Assembly: GCF_900113285.1 (NCBI RefSeq)
Contig: NZ_FOOT01000001.1
Coordinates: 1,178,001-1,242,000, forward strand
Length of the DNA: 64,000 bases
Reading direction: 5' to 3'
DNA from: Pontibacter chinhatensis
GTDB taxonomy: Bacteria > Bacteroidota > Bacteroidia > Cytophagales > Hymenobacteraceae
The notes under the pieces were generated by a model. The model was given only the letters and a program-made list of their open reading frames with translations. It made no database searches and was not told the DNA's origin. Below are positions 36,899 through 45,961 of this stretch, piece by piece. Numbering within the stretch: the stretch's first letter is position 1; each line of letters starts with the position of its first letter. The position numbers and the translations under genes were made by a program.

Positions 36899-37270
36899 TT
36901 ATATCCGGGGAGGGTGAAAGCAGTCGGAGAGGTAGGCGCTAAGATAGGCACCGCTGCTAAAAGTATAATACAGAGTGGTTTCGGGTTTTGCAGGAAGAAG
37001 CGGGCTCCAGAAGATAGTCGGGGCAGTAAAGGGGCTTATCTCCAACTTCAGGCTGAGCCCGGAAGCGTTGCTCTCAGGAGCATCCGCCTTTTGCAGTTGA
37101 TTTTTGAGGTAGCACTTGCCCTCGCACTCCAGTTCAGGCCTATCCCTGTTCTCGCAGAGCACCGCGGCAATGTAGGCTTTGTTGGCGAAATAAGACGAGA
37201 ACACGATGCCCTTGTAGGTTACCTGCAAGGTTAAGAGCAAGAGCAATATGGCAGCTATCGTCGGTCTCAT
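36899..37270 (-). CDS. Small membrane-anchored Cys-containing protein, first gene of copper operon
   Basis: A 123-residue protein with one N-terminal hydrophobic segment (MRPTIAAILLLLLTLQ) followed by CENRDRPELECEGKCYL, three cysteines in a conserved-looking cluster that could bind metal. The remaining chain is low in features. Genes of this kind occur beside copper TonB receptors in Bacteroidota as far as I recall; no biochemical role is known to me. Start ATG 37270; an upstream start at 37297 is possible. 176 bp separate it from the YtkA-like gene. Confidence 0.65.
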   Translation of the reverse strand: MRPTIAAILLLLLTLQVTYKGIVFSSYFANKAYIAAVLCENRDRPELECEGKCYLKNQLQKADAPESNASGLSLKLEISPFTAPTIFWSPLLPAKPETTLYYTFSSGAYLSAYLSDCFHPPRI

Positions 37271-37756
37271 TTCAATGGCAAAGGTATGGCCACGCATTGC
37301 CTAATTAAATGACATCCATCACCTGGAAGTACAGCAATTGTCAGGATCGCCGCAAATATAATTCAAAGGCAAGACTTCATGCCACCATTGTTTCAGATTT
37401 GGGAACTGATCAGCCAAAAGTATAATGGCTGATGGAGGGACAGACGGGCATTACACCAGAACTTGGTTCTTCCGAGGAAGCGCAGATGCAGCAAGTATCC
37501 TAATGTTTTAACCACATGAATTTGCAGCTGTCTTACCAGCTTTTTTAGCCACTTGTGCAGCCCTCCGATAGGCTGCTAGAGCTAAGTAAGCCCGACAGTT
37601 CAAGCTTTAACGCATAGCGTCTACAACATTTTACGCTTAGGTTTCTGCGCTTAAATGCGATTAACTTAATATCTTACGGACTTATCTAATAGATGCTGTT
37701 GCAAAGGGTTCCTTTTAGAGGCTCGTTGCTATGGCGCTTCACCCTTATCAAAATAG
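37271..37756. other. Spacer between copper operon and acyltransferase gene
   Basis: No gene seen. An AAGTATA word (37419) and AT-rich sequence before the acyltransferase start; no hairpin of note. Confidence 0.5.
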
Positions 37757-38869
37757 ATGAATAAGCTTAAAGTAAACACAGGCAACCTGGAGGCTAACTC
37801 GGGCCTTCTCAAACCAAAACAGCACTTTGTTATCCTCGATGGGTTAAGAGGGGTAGCGGCCCTGGCTGTTGTTATTTTCCATTTCGCGGAGTGGGTTCAC
37901 CCGCCAGACTCCGGCAAAATCTTCATCGGGCATGGCTTCCTGGCCGTAGACTTCTTTTTCTGTTTGTCAGGGTTCGTAATCGGGTACGCCTATGACGACC
38001 GCATTGGGAAAATGGGCGTTAAGGAATTTTTTAAATCGAGGCTGATAAGGCTGCACCCGCTGGTTATACTTGGCTCGGTGCTGGGCCTGCTGGCTTTCCT
38101 CTTTGATCCGTTCGCCGCTCCTTCAGAAGCTTATACCGCAGGCGGACTTTTCCTGTTATTCCTCTGCTCCGCGCTCCTCATTCCCTATCCAGTGATGGAA
38201 GAGCGAGCGTTCAACCTGTTCGGCCTCAATGCCCCTTCGTGGTCCTTGTTCTGGGAATACGTTGCTAACATTGTGTATGCCCTTGTCCTCTACAGGCTCT
38301 CCCGCCGCAGCTTAGTTGTTTTGACAGCCCTAGCCGCGATTACCCTTTGTTTTGTTAGCTACCGTGCTGGCAATCTCTTGGGCGGCTGGGCAGGAGAGAA
38401 CTTCCTGGACGGCGGTGCGCGTATCGCCTACTCCTTCTCTGCAGGACTGTTAATCTACCGTTCTAACTGGATAATCAAAAACAACCTCGGCTTCATCGGC
38501 CTGGCTGTTTTGCTGTCGCTGGCCTTTGTGATGCCCCACTTTGATGGATGGAACTGGGTAACAGAGGCGCTGGTTGTCCTGTTTTATTTCCCGCTACTTG
38601 TTGCATTAGGAGCCGGTTCCAGCCTGTCGCCAGGAGTTAAAAAACTCTGCGTGTTCTCCGGGAATATCTCCTACCCCCTCTACATGACCCACTACGCCGT
38701 CATCTGGATATTTGGCAACTATTTCACAAGCCAAAAGCCCGGAACAAACGAGCTGTTTCTTATCGTGTCGATAGGAACACTTCTGTTGGTGGGCTTTGCC
38801 TATCTCGTGATGGTAGTGTATGATGTGCCTGTGAGGAGGTACCTGAGCAGCAAGAGGCATCAAAAATAG
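37757..38869 (+). CDS. Acyltransferase 3 family (OafA/YrhL-like) membrane protein
   Basis: A 370-residue integral membrane O-acyltransferase with about ten helices. The N-terminal block FVILDGLRGVAALAVVIFHF, with the catalytic His in that motif, and DFFFCLSGFVIGYAYDDR are diagnostic. FKSRLIRLHPLVILG is the conserved Arg motif. Such enzymes acetylate surface polysaccharides or other exported glycans; the acceptor here is unknown. Monocistronic, ended by the hairpin at 38907. Confidence 0.92.
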   Translation: MNKLKVNTGNLEANSGLLKPKQHFVILDGLRGVAALAVVIFHFAEWVHPPDSGKIFIGHGFLAVDFFFCLSGFVIGYAYDDRIGKMGVKEFFKSRLIRLHPLVILGSVLGLLAFLFDPFAAPSEAYTAGGLFLLFLCSALLIPYPVMEERAFNLFGLNAPSWSLFWEYVANIVYALVLYRLSRRSLVVLTALAAITLCFVSYRAGNLLGGWAGENFLDGGARIAYSFSAGLLIYRSNWIIKNNLGFIGLAVLLSLAFVMPHFDGWNWVTEALVVLFYFPLLVALGAGSSLSPGVKKLCVFSGNISYPLYMTHYAVIWIFGNYFTSQKPGTNELFLIVSIGTLLLVGFAYLVMVVYDVPVRRYLSSKRHQK

Positions 38870-38906
38870 GCTTAGCAACCGTAGTTATACTTTAGCCACG
38901 CCTTTC

Positions 38907-38945
38907 CAAACGGCCAGCAGAGGACTCCTCCGCTGGCCGTTTTCT
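38907..38945 (+). terminator. Terminator after the acyltransferase gene
   Basis: AAACGGCCAGCAGAGGA and TCCTCCGCTGGCCGTTTT form a GC-rich stem followed by TCTTTTT. Confidence 0.85.
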
Positions 38946-39254
38946 TTTTAAGCAATAGAAATCCGGATCTCGGGGAGCATTCGAATCAGGCCCTGCCCCC
39001 GCTCAACAACGGAATGCTCCCGCAAAGTCAGCTACCAAAACCGCGGGGATAAGGCCAACGAACAGCATCAAAACAACTGGCTTCTGCCCTGCTCCGTTTT
39101 CAGCAAAAAGAACCCGTTCTGAGCTACAATCCATAACATTGATTTAGCTCTAGTAAACACTCCAAATCAGCATTCTTACTTTAATATATTGACCATTAAC
39201 ACATTAAAGTCGATTTAATTAGCATATATAGAAAATAGTTTCCATATTACCGGC

Positions 39255-39377
39255 ATGCAATCCATGAGCAACAACCTGTTTTCAACTACCATTATTATCT
39301 CCACCGGGATCATTACGATTACCGGGACAACAGGCTATTGCACATGGGGTAAGGAATATTATCGTAGTATGAGTTAG
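39255..39377 (+). CDS. thr operon leader peptide (Thr/Ile-rich)
   Basis: A 40-codon frame (37 codons from the second ATG at 39264) carrying TTIIISTGIITITGTT and then GYCTW. Eight Thr and six Ile codons fall within 21 codons, as in the E. coli thr leader. It ends 21 bp before an intrinsic terminator that precedes thrA. High translation under Thr/Ile shortage should stall here and prevent the terminator from forming. Function is inferred by analogy; the composition and position are direct observations. Confidence 0.88.
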   Translation: MQSMSNNLFSTTIIISTGIITITGTTGYCTWGKEYYRSMS

Positions 39378-39398
39378 AAAAAACACATCATAACCTAC

Positions 39399-39436
39399 AA
39401 AAAGGCCTTCCTCATTTCCTGAGGAAGGCCTTTTTG
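39399..39436 (+). terminator. thr attenuator terminator
   Basis: AAAAAGGCCTTCCTCA, loop TTTCC, TGAGGAAGGCCTTTTT, a 16-bp stem ending 19 bp before the thrA start. Confidence 0.9.
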
Positions 39437-39454
39437 TTTTAACCCCTTTACAAC

Positions 39455-41905
39455 ATGAAAATCCTGAAATTCGGAGGTACCTCGGTCGGATCCGCGCAAT
39501 CGATCAGCACCCTGGTGCAACTAGTTAAAGAGCAAAAGCAGCAGGACGAGGCAGTGGCCGTCGTCTGCTCGGCCATGAGCGGGGTGACTAACACCCTCTT
39601 ACAGCTCGTGGCAGAAGCGTCGGCAGGCAAAGAATATGGGACCGGGCTAAAGACGATCGAGGACCGCCATTTTGCGCTGGTGAAGACCCTGTTGGAGGTA
39701 AAGCACCAGAATGTAGCCCTGCTGGGACTTCGGCTATACTTTAATGAGCTGGAAGAATTGCTGGCAGGAGTCCGGGCACTGGGCGAAGCTTCTCCCCGAA
39801 CCAACGATCGGGTAGTGGCCTACGGCGAGCTCTGCTCCAACTACACCATCGCGCACGTGCTCAGGCAGCATGGGGTCAAGGCGGTGTTTGCCGATGCCCG
39901 CCAGCTCATCAGAACGGACAGCAACCATGGCAGCGCCGCCGTGGACGAAGCGCTGACAAACCAGCTCGTAAACGATTTCTTCAGCCAGCACCCCAGCGCC
40001 GTTCCCGTGATCACAGGTTTTATCGCCTCCGACCTGCACAGTAACACCACCACGCTGGGCCGTGGAGGCTCCGACTATACGGCCGCTCTGGTAGGCGCCG
40101 CTGTGGGCGCCGACCAGGTGCAGATCTGGACAGACGTGGATGGCTTCATGACAGCAGACCCGCGGCTGGTAAAGAAGGCTTTTCCACTCAAACAACTGTC
40201 TTACAACGAGGCCATTGAGCTTTCATACTTTGGCGCCAAGGTCGTGCACCCGCCTACCATGCTGCCGGCTATTGCCAAGGGTATCCCGATTGTGGTCAAA
40301 AACACCTTTAACCCCTCCTTTTCCGGGACCCTCATTGGCCCCAAAGCCTCTGTGAACGGCTCCCTGGTGAAAGGTATTACTTCTATTCCTGTAGTCAGCA
40401 TGCTCACGGTGCAGGGTGGCGGTATGGTCGGGTACAAGGGCTTTAGCGGCCGCCTGTTCAGCGCCCTGGCCCAGGCAGGCGTAAACGTCATCCTCATCAC
40501 GCAGGCCAGCTCGGAGCACAGCATCACCCTTGCCGTGTCACCAGCGGAGGCCCGGGCTGCCAGTACCGCCATTGAGGCAGAATTCGGGTATGAGCTGCTG
40601 TCCGGCAGGCTTTCCAAACCCACGGTAGAGGAAGGGTACAGCGTGATGGCTGTAGTCGGGGAGAACATGAAGCAGGCCATCGGACTGTCAGGCAAGCTCT
40701 TCAGCGCGCTCGGGCGCAGTGGCGTGAACATCAATGCTATCGCACAGGGCTCCTCTGAGCTTAACATCTCCGTCGTGGTGAGCAGCGAAGACCTGTCCAA
40801 GGCGCTGAACTCTGTGCACGACGCGCTTTTTCTGTCGCCTGTGAAAACGCTGAATGTATACTGCTGCGGCACCGGCAATATCGGCGCCACCCTGCTCCGG
40901 CAGCTGGAGCAGCACCAGGAGCACCTGCAGGCCAGCCGGCACCTGAGAATCAACCTGGCGGGCGTGTGCAACAGCCGACAGATGCTCTGGAACCGTGACG
41001 GCATCAGCCTTAAAAACTGGCAAGACGAGCTCGTGGAGAATGGGGAGCAGGCCGACCTGGAGCGCTTTATGGAGCAGGCGGTGTCTCTCAACCTGCCCAA
41101 CTCCGTTTTTATAGACAACACCGGCAGCGCTGACGTGGCCAGTAGCTACAGGCAGTTATTCGAGCAGAGTTTCTCAGTCGTTACATGCAACAAAATCCGC
41201 AACTGCGGCACCTTCTCTGACTACTACAAGGACAAGCAGGTGGTGCGCAAGTATGGCGTGGACTATTACTTTGAGACAAATGTGGGTGCCGGCCTGCCGG
41301 TCATCAAGACACTCCACGACCTGCTTATCAGCGGAGACCAGGTGCTGAAGATAGAGGCCATTCTATCCGGCACTATCTCCTACATCTTCAACGAGTACAA
41401 AGGCGACAAAACTTTTGCAGCGGTCGTGCGGGAGGCGCAGCAGAAAGGCTTTACAGAACCCGACCCGCGGGATGATCTCAGCGGGCTGGACTTTGCCCGG
41501 AAAATGCTCATCCTGGCCCGCGAAACAGGGCTTCCGATGGAGCTGCCGGAGGTGCAGATACAACCTATTCTGCCGGAAAACTGCGTTGCTGCCCCTACGG
41601 TGGAGGCCTTTTACCAGGAGTTGGAAAAATCTGAACCTTACTTTGCCAGATTGAAAGAAGAAGCGGCGGCCTCAGGGAAAGTACTGCGCTACATCGGCTC
41701 GCTGGAGGATGGAAAGGTAAAGATAGCGCTGGTCATGGCCGGTCCCGAACACCCCTTCTTTGGCCTTTCCGGCAGCGACAACATCATCTCCTTTACCACA
41801 GAGCGCTACCGGCTAAACCCGATGGTGATCAAAGGGCCAGGTGCCGGCGCCGAGGTAACGGCCGCCGGGGTATTGGCAGACTTGGTACGGGTGGCAGCTT
41901 ATTAA
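39455..41905 (+). CDS. thrA: Bifunctional aspartokinase / homoserine dehydrogenase I
   Basis: An 816-residue fusion enzyme for the first and third steps from aspartate to homoserine. The kinase domain begins MKILKFGGTSVGSAQS and has TLGRGGSDYTAALVGAAV. Two ACT domains follow (about 310-460) for threonine feedback. The dehydrogenase part starts with the NAD(P) loop YCCGTGNIGATLLRQL (about 468) and holds YFETNVGAGLPVI and FTEPDPRDDLSGLDFARK. Normal length. First gene of thrABC, 18 bp before thrB, controlled by the leader/attenuator upstream. Confidence 0.97.
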   Translation: MKILKFGGTSVGSAQSISTLVQLVKEQKQQDEAVAVVCSAMSGVTNTLLQLVAEASAGKEYGTGLKTIEDRHFALVKTLLEVKHQNVALLGLRLYFNELEELLAGVRALGEASPRTNDRVVAYGELCSNYTIAHVLRQHGVKAVFADARQLIRTDSNHGSAAVDEALTNQLVNDFFSQHPSAVPVITGFIASDLHSNTTTLGRGGSDYTAALVGAAVGADQVQIWTDVDGFMTADPRLVKKAFPLKQLSYNEAIELSYFGAKVVHPPTMLPAIAKGIPIVVKNTFNPSFSGTLIGPKASVNGSLVKGITSIPVVSMLTVQGGGMVGYKGFSGRLFSALAQAGVNVILITQASSEHSITLAVSPAEARAASTAIEAEFGYELLSGRLSKPTVEEGYSVMAVVGENMKQAIGLSGKLFSALGRSGVNINAIAQGSSELNISVVVSSEDLSKALNSVHDALFLSPVKTLNVYCCGTGNIGATLLRQLEQHQEHLQASRHLRINLAGVCNSRQMLWNRDGISLKNWQDELVENGEQADLERFMEQAVSLNLPNSVFIDNTGSADVASSYRQLFEQSFSVVTCNKIRNCGTFSDYYKDKQVVRKYGVDYYFETNVGAGLPVIKTLHDLLISGDQVLKIEAILSGTISYIFNEYKGDKTFAAVVREAQQKGFTEPDPRDDLSGLDFARKMLILARETGLPMELPEVQIQPILPENCVAAPTVEAFYQELEKSEPYFARLKEEAAASGKVLRYIGSLEDGKVKIALVMAGPEHPFFGLSGSDNIISFTTERYRLNPMVIKGPGAGAEVTAAGVLADLVRVAAY

Positions 41906-41923
41906 CCTTAAAAAGAAGAACAC

Positions 41924-42877
41924 ATGAAATCAATAAAAGTATTTGCCCCGGCCACTGTCGCCAACCTGAGCTGCGGCTATGATGTGCTGGGCCTTGCCGT
42001 GCATGCGCCTGGCGATGAAGTGATCATGCACCTCAACAACAGCGGACAGGTGACACTGGACGTGCTGGAGGGTGACGAAGGACGCTTGCCCCGAAACCCC
42101 GAGAAGAATACGGTGAGCGCCGTGGTCATCAGCTACCTTCGGCACTTAGGGGTAACGCAGGGAGTGAGCATTGAGCTCTACAAGCTGATGCCCTTTGGCA
42201 GTGGCCTGGGCTCCAGCTCCGCCAGTGCTGTGGCCGGACTGGTGGCAATAAATGAGCTAATGGGGCAGCCCCTGACGAGAGAAGAACTGCTGCCTTTTGC
42301 CATGGAGGGGGAACGGCTGGCCTGTGGCAACGCCCATGCCGATAACGTGGCTCCTGCCCTGCTGGGCGGCCTGGTGCTGGTGCGCAGCTACCATCCACTG
42401 GATGTGGTCCGGCTGCCGGTACCGCAGGGACTATCCTGCGCATTAGTATACCCGCATGTAGAAATTCCCACACGGGAGGCGCGGCAGATTCTCAAGACGC
42501 ACATCCCGCTTCGGGATGCTGTGACGCAATGGGGTAACGTGGCAGGTCTGGTGGCGGGCTTTTGTACCAGCGACCTGGGCCTGATCAGCCGGAGCATGCA
42601 GGACGTGGTGATAGAACCCATGCGCGCCATGCTCATCCCCTGCTTCGATGAACTGCGGCAGCTTGCGCTGGAGCAGCAGGCGCTCGGCTTTGGTATCTCC
42701 GGCTCCGGCCCCTCTGTATTTGCACTTTGCAGCAGCCTCGCCGTTGCCCATAAGGTAACAGCCGCCTTAGAGGCAAAGCTATCCGAGGCGGGCATCGGCA
42801 GCACCGCCTATGTCTCGGAGATAAACTTGCAGGGGCCAGTAGTAAAAAACGTTCAACCTGTTTTAGCCAAAGCATAA
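41924..42877 (+). CDS. thrB: Homoserine kinase
   Basis: A 317-residue GHMP kinase that phosphorylates homoserine. VFAPATVANLSCGYDVLGLA at the start and the ATP loop MPFGSGLGSSSASAVAGLVA (about 87-106) are diagnostic; the GHMP C-terminal motif FGISGSGPSVFALC is also present. Its stop codon overlaps the thrC ATG (TAATG), which implies translational coupling. Confidence 0.96.
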   Translation: MKSIKVFAPATVANLSCGYDVLGLAVHAPGDEVIMHLNNSGQVTLDVLEGDEGRLPRNPEKNTVSAVVISYLRHLGVTQGVSIELYKLMPFGSGLGSSSASAVAGLVAINELMGQPLTREELLPFAMEGERLACGNAHADNVAPALLGGLVLVRSYHPLDVVRLPVPQGLSCALVYPHVEIPTREARQILKTHIPLRDAVTQWGNVAGLVAGFCTSDLGLISRSMQDVVIEPMRAMLIPCFDELRQLALEQQALGFGISGSGPSVFALCSSLAVAHKVTAALEAKLSEAGIGSTAYVSEINLQGPVVKNVQPVLAKA

Positions 42878-44178
42878 TGTTATATAGCAGCACTAGCCGA
42901 CTAACAACACACGTACCTCTGGAGAAGGCGGTATTAAAAGGGCTGGCCGATGATGGAGGCCTTTACATGCCTGCGTCTGTCCCTGTGCTCCCACCGGCTT
43001 TCCTGGAAAGCCTGCACCAGCTTTCTCTCCAGGAAATAGCTTATACCGTCGCCTCTGCATTTCTGCAGGAAGATGTTCCGGCTCAGGTTCTAAAATCTTT
43101 GGTGGAGGAAGTCCTGAACTTCGAGATTCCGCTGGTCAAGGTGGAAAAGGATATCTATAGCCTGGAGCTGTTCCATGGCCCGACCATGGCGTTCAAGGAT
43201 GTGGGCGCCCGCTTTATGTCGCGGCTGATGGCCTACTTCACCCGGGGTAAAAACGAGGCGTTGAAAGTGATCGTGGCTACCTCCGGCGATACGGGCAGCG
43301 CCGTGGCGGCCGGATTCCACCAGGTGCAGGGTATACAGGTATACATCCTTTACCCAAAAGGAAAGGTAAGCCCACTGCAGCAAAAGCAGCTCACCACCTG
43401 GGGCGATAATATCACGGCCATTGAGGTTGAAGGCACGTTTGACGATTGCCAGCGATTGGCCAAGCAGGCACTGGCCGACCAGGAGCTCAACCAGCGTCAT
43501 CTGCTCACCTCGGCCAACAGCATCAACATTGCACGGCTCATCCCACAGTCGTTCTATTACTTTTATGCGTATGGCCAGCTGCAGCAGCAGGATAAGCCTA
43601 TCGTGTTCAGCGTACCCAGCGGCAATTTCGGTAACCTGACTGGTGGCTTGCTCGCCGCCGCCATGGGTTTACCGGTACACCGTTTCATCGCCGCCACCAA
43701 TGCTAACGATGTCGTGCCGCAGTACCTCCAGACCGGGGTATACGCACCCAAGCCCTCCGTGCAAACCATCAGCAATGCCATGGACGTAGGCAGCCCCAGC
43801 AACTACGCCCGCATGGAAGCCTTATTTAGTGGAGAGCTGGAGCAGTTCCGCCGTCGCATCGCTGGCTATACTTTCACCGATGAGGAAACCCAAAAAACCA
43901 TACGGGAGGTGTACCAGCGGAACGGCTACCTCCTGGACCCGCACGGAGCAGTAGCCTTCAGCGGAGCCCGGAAACTCCTTTCCCAAACCAAGGAACCAAC
44001 CATTGCCGTCTTTCTGGAAACAGCGCACCCGGCCAAATTCAGGGAAGTCATGGAAGATACGTTGGGAGAGGCTATTGCCATACCTGCCAAGCTACAGCGA
44101 TTTGCGGAAAAGCAGGAACACATCGTGCCGATGCAGAATAGCTTTGAGGAGTTGAAGAGTATACTTTCGGAAGTATAA
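42877..44178 (+). CDS. thrC: Threonine synthase
   Basis: A 433-residue PLP enzyme that turns phosphohomoserine into threonine. The PLP lysine is in ELFHGPTMAFKDVGARF (about 107). VATSGDTGSAVAAGFH and SVPSGNFGNLTGGLLAAAMG are the phosphate-binding and Gly-rich loops. It belongs to the shorter bacterial/fungal-like class by N-terminal layout (SSTSRLTTHVPLEKAVLKGL). Last gene of thrABC; its end reads through two AAGTATA words. Confidence 0.96.
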   Translation: MLYSSTSRLTTHVPLEKAVLKGLADDGGLYMPASVPVLPPAFLESLHQLSLQEIAYTVASAFLQEDVPAQVLKSLVEEVLNFEIPLVKVEKDIYSLELFHGPTMAFKDVGARFMSRLMAYFTRGKNEALKVIVATSGDTGSAVAAGFHQVQGIQVYILYPKGKVSPLQQKQLTTWGDNITAIEVEGTFDDCQRLAKQALADQELNQRHLLTSANSINIARLIPQSFYYFYAYGQLQQQDKPIVFSVPSGNFGNLTGGLLAAAMGLPVHRFIAATNANDVVPQYLQTGVYAPKPSVQTISNAMDVGSPSNYARMEALFSGELEQFRRRIAGYTFTDEETQKTIREVYQRNGYLLDPHGAVAFSGARKLLSQTKEPTIAVFLETAHPAKFREVMEDTLGEAIAIPAKLQRFAEKQEHIVPMQNSFEELKSILSEV

Positions 44179-44586
44179 AGGAAGAGGGATGGCCCACTTA
44201 AGTGTCAAGATGCACCGTTTATGGTACCAAATCGCAAGGATGATATATGTTTACCCGGAGGCTTGCCAATTGACAGGGCCTTGTCCGGGAGGGAAAACCT
44301 ACGTCCTTTAGCCTTTTTCAAAAATTACAGCCTGACCTGTTCCGAAGCAACTCGATTCCTCTTTAGCCGGGGTTTCTACCTGGGACATGGTTATAAACCT
44401 TGCAGCTCCTGACCAATTGCACCTGATCTCCTTCAAAAAATGGCAATGGATGCTGGTTTAGCTTTCCCCTTAATTAAATAGAGAATGGCTAATCCAGCAT
44501 CCACAGATGCCACGCAGCAGAACACTTGTCTGCCCTTACAATAGACTGACCGCCTCACTTTAGTCGGCCAGTCTATTTAGGTTAAA
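44179..44586. other. Spacer after thrC
   Basis: Apart from the hairpin at 44540 nothing is recognised. A 63-codon open frame at 44221 has no gene-like features. Confidence 0.5.
44540..44577 (-). terminator. Terminator of the susCD pair
   Basis: AATAGACTGACCG pairs with CGGCCAGTCTATT around a CCTCACTTTAGT loop, just downstream of the susD-like stop. Confidence 0.8.
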
Positions 44587-45948
44587 TCAGTAACCGGGGT
44601 TCTGCTCTTCCGGTCCCAGATCCGGATCAGCCAGAATTTCGCTGTTAGGAATCGGGAACAGGAATTTGTTCTGGTCACTGATACCCAACACTGTTTCGGC
44701 CCTGCCAGTCCGTATCAGGTCAAACCAGCGGTGGCCCTCAAAGGCCAGTTCTACTTCCCGCTCCTGTTCCACGGCCAGCAGGGCTGCGTTCAGATCAGCT
44801 AGAACCAGCGGGGTAAGGTCAGCTCTTTTGCGAACTTCGTTCAGGTCCGACAATCCAGCCAGCAAGTTACTTTGCTTCAGCCTGGCCTCAGCCCGAATGA
44901 GGTACTGCTCAGCAATGCGCAGTATAAAGGCACCGTCCTCGCCAGTGGCAATTTTGCTATACTTTTGCCCGTACACAGTCTCCTTGCCGTTATCTACCTG
45001 CGAACCCAAAACAGCGCTTCGGGAGCCACCTACCTGTGGGTTGCGTAAGTCCTGAATGATACTGGCCGAAGGCTTCCACTCGTAGCGGCCGCCTTTGCTG
45101 CTGGTCAGCCAGTAGTTGGCGTGCGAGTTCCGGTCAGAGTTATCGTACACCAGTTCCAGGATGCTCTCTTCGGTAAGCTTACCTTTGTAAAACGCGCTGT
45201 ATGGTTTTATCAGGCTGGCCTTGCCGCTGTTGATCACAAGCGTGCTATATTCCTCGGCTTTCTCCCAGTTCTGCTGGTACAAGTATAACCTGGCCTTCAG
45301 CGCCCAAACTGCCTCCTTTGAAGCCCTGGCACGGGAAGTGAGCGAAGGCAGGAAAGCTTCTGCCTGGTCCAGGTCGGCCAGCACCTGCCCGTAGGTTTGC
45401 TGCAGGGTAGCCCGCTTGATGCCCGCACCGCTGTTCTTATCAATTGTTGGCTTGAGCACGAGCGGCACTCCGCCCCAGGCGCGGCCCAGGTCGAAGTAGG
45501 AAAGGGCCCGCAGGAAATACGCCTCCCCCAGGATCTTCTGGCGCTGGGCCTCCGTCAGGTTGCGGTCCTCGATAGCAGGCACTTTGTCGATGAGGTTGTT
45601 CGACACGTTGATCACCCGGTAGATCTGGCTCCATACCGATTTAAGGGAGCTGTTCTCAGCCGGAATGGCGTTCAAATCAAACTGCTGGTAAAAGTTGTAG
45701 GAGCCGGACCAGTCTACTTCGTCGGCAGACAGATACGCCAGGGCCGGGTACTCGAAGCCGTAGTAATTGTTGCTCTGCAGTTCGCTATAGGCACCTAACA
45801 GGGCCGCTTCAGCGCTGCGTTTGTCGGTGATGGCCTGAGCTGTGGAAACGTCCAGCCTTGGCTCTGGCTCCAGGATGTTGTCGCAGCCAGAGAGCGATAC
45901 CAGCAGGGCCAGCGCGAGTACTTTATAGTTGGTCAATATTTTCTTCAT
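44587..45948 (-). CDS. RagB/SusD family nutrient-binding outer-membrane lipoprotein
   Basis: A 453-residue lipoprotein. Signal peptide with lipobox SLSGC (Cys about residue 22). The SusD fold is recognised by NILEPEPRLDVSTAQA at the N-terminus, AYFLRALSYFDLGRAWGGVP, the TPR-like helices, EQYLIRAEARLKQ and the C-terminal ELAFEGHRWFDLIRTG followed by NKFLFPIPNSEI. Such proteins sit on the cell surface over a SusC channel and capture ligand. It starts 13 bp after the SusC stop, so the pair is one operon. Start ATG 45948 places the lipobox correctly. Ligand: see the riboswitch evidence, which hints at sulfur-containing peptides or amino acids. Confidence 0.95.
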   Translation of the reverse strand: MKKILTNYKVLALALLVSLSGCDNILEPEPRLDVSTAQAITDKRSAEAALLGAYSELQSNNYYGFEYPALAYLSADEVDWSGSYNFYQQFDLNAIPAENSSLKSVWSQIYRVINVSNNLIDKVPAIEDRNLTEAQRQKILGEAYFLRALSYFDLGRAWGGVPLVLKPTIDKNSGAGIKRATLQQTYGQVLADLDQAEAFLPSLTSRARASKEAVWALKARLYLYQQNWEKAEEYSTLVINSGKASLIKPYSAFYKGKLTEESILELVYDNSDRNSHANYWLTSSKGGRYEWKPSASIIQDLRNPQVGGSRSAVLGSQVDNGKETVYGQKYSKIATGEDGAFILRIAEQYLIRAEARLKQSNLLAGLSDLNEVRKRADLTPLVLADLNAALLAVEQEREVELAFEGHRWFDLIRTGRAETVLGISDQNKFLFPIPNSEILADPDLGPEEQNPGY

Positions 45949-45961
45949 GATAATTGCCTGA

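Noticed and set aside
44221..44412. 63-codon open frame after thrC
   Set aside because: No promoter, no motif, low coding character.
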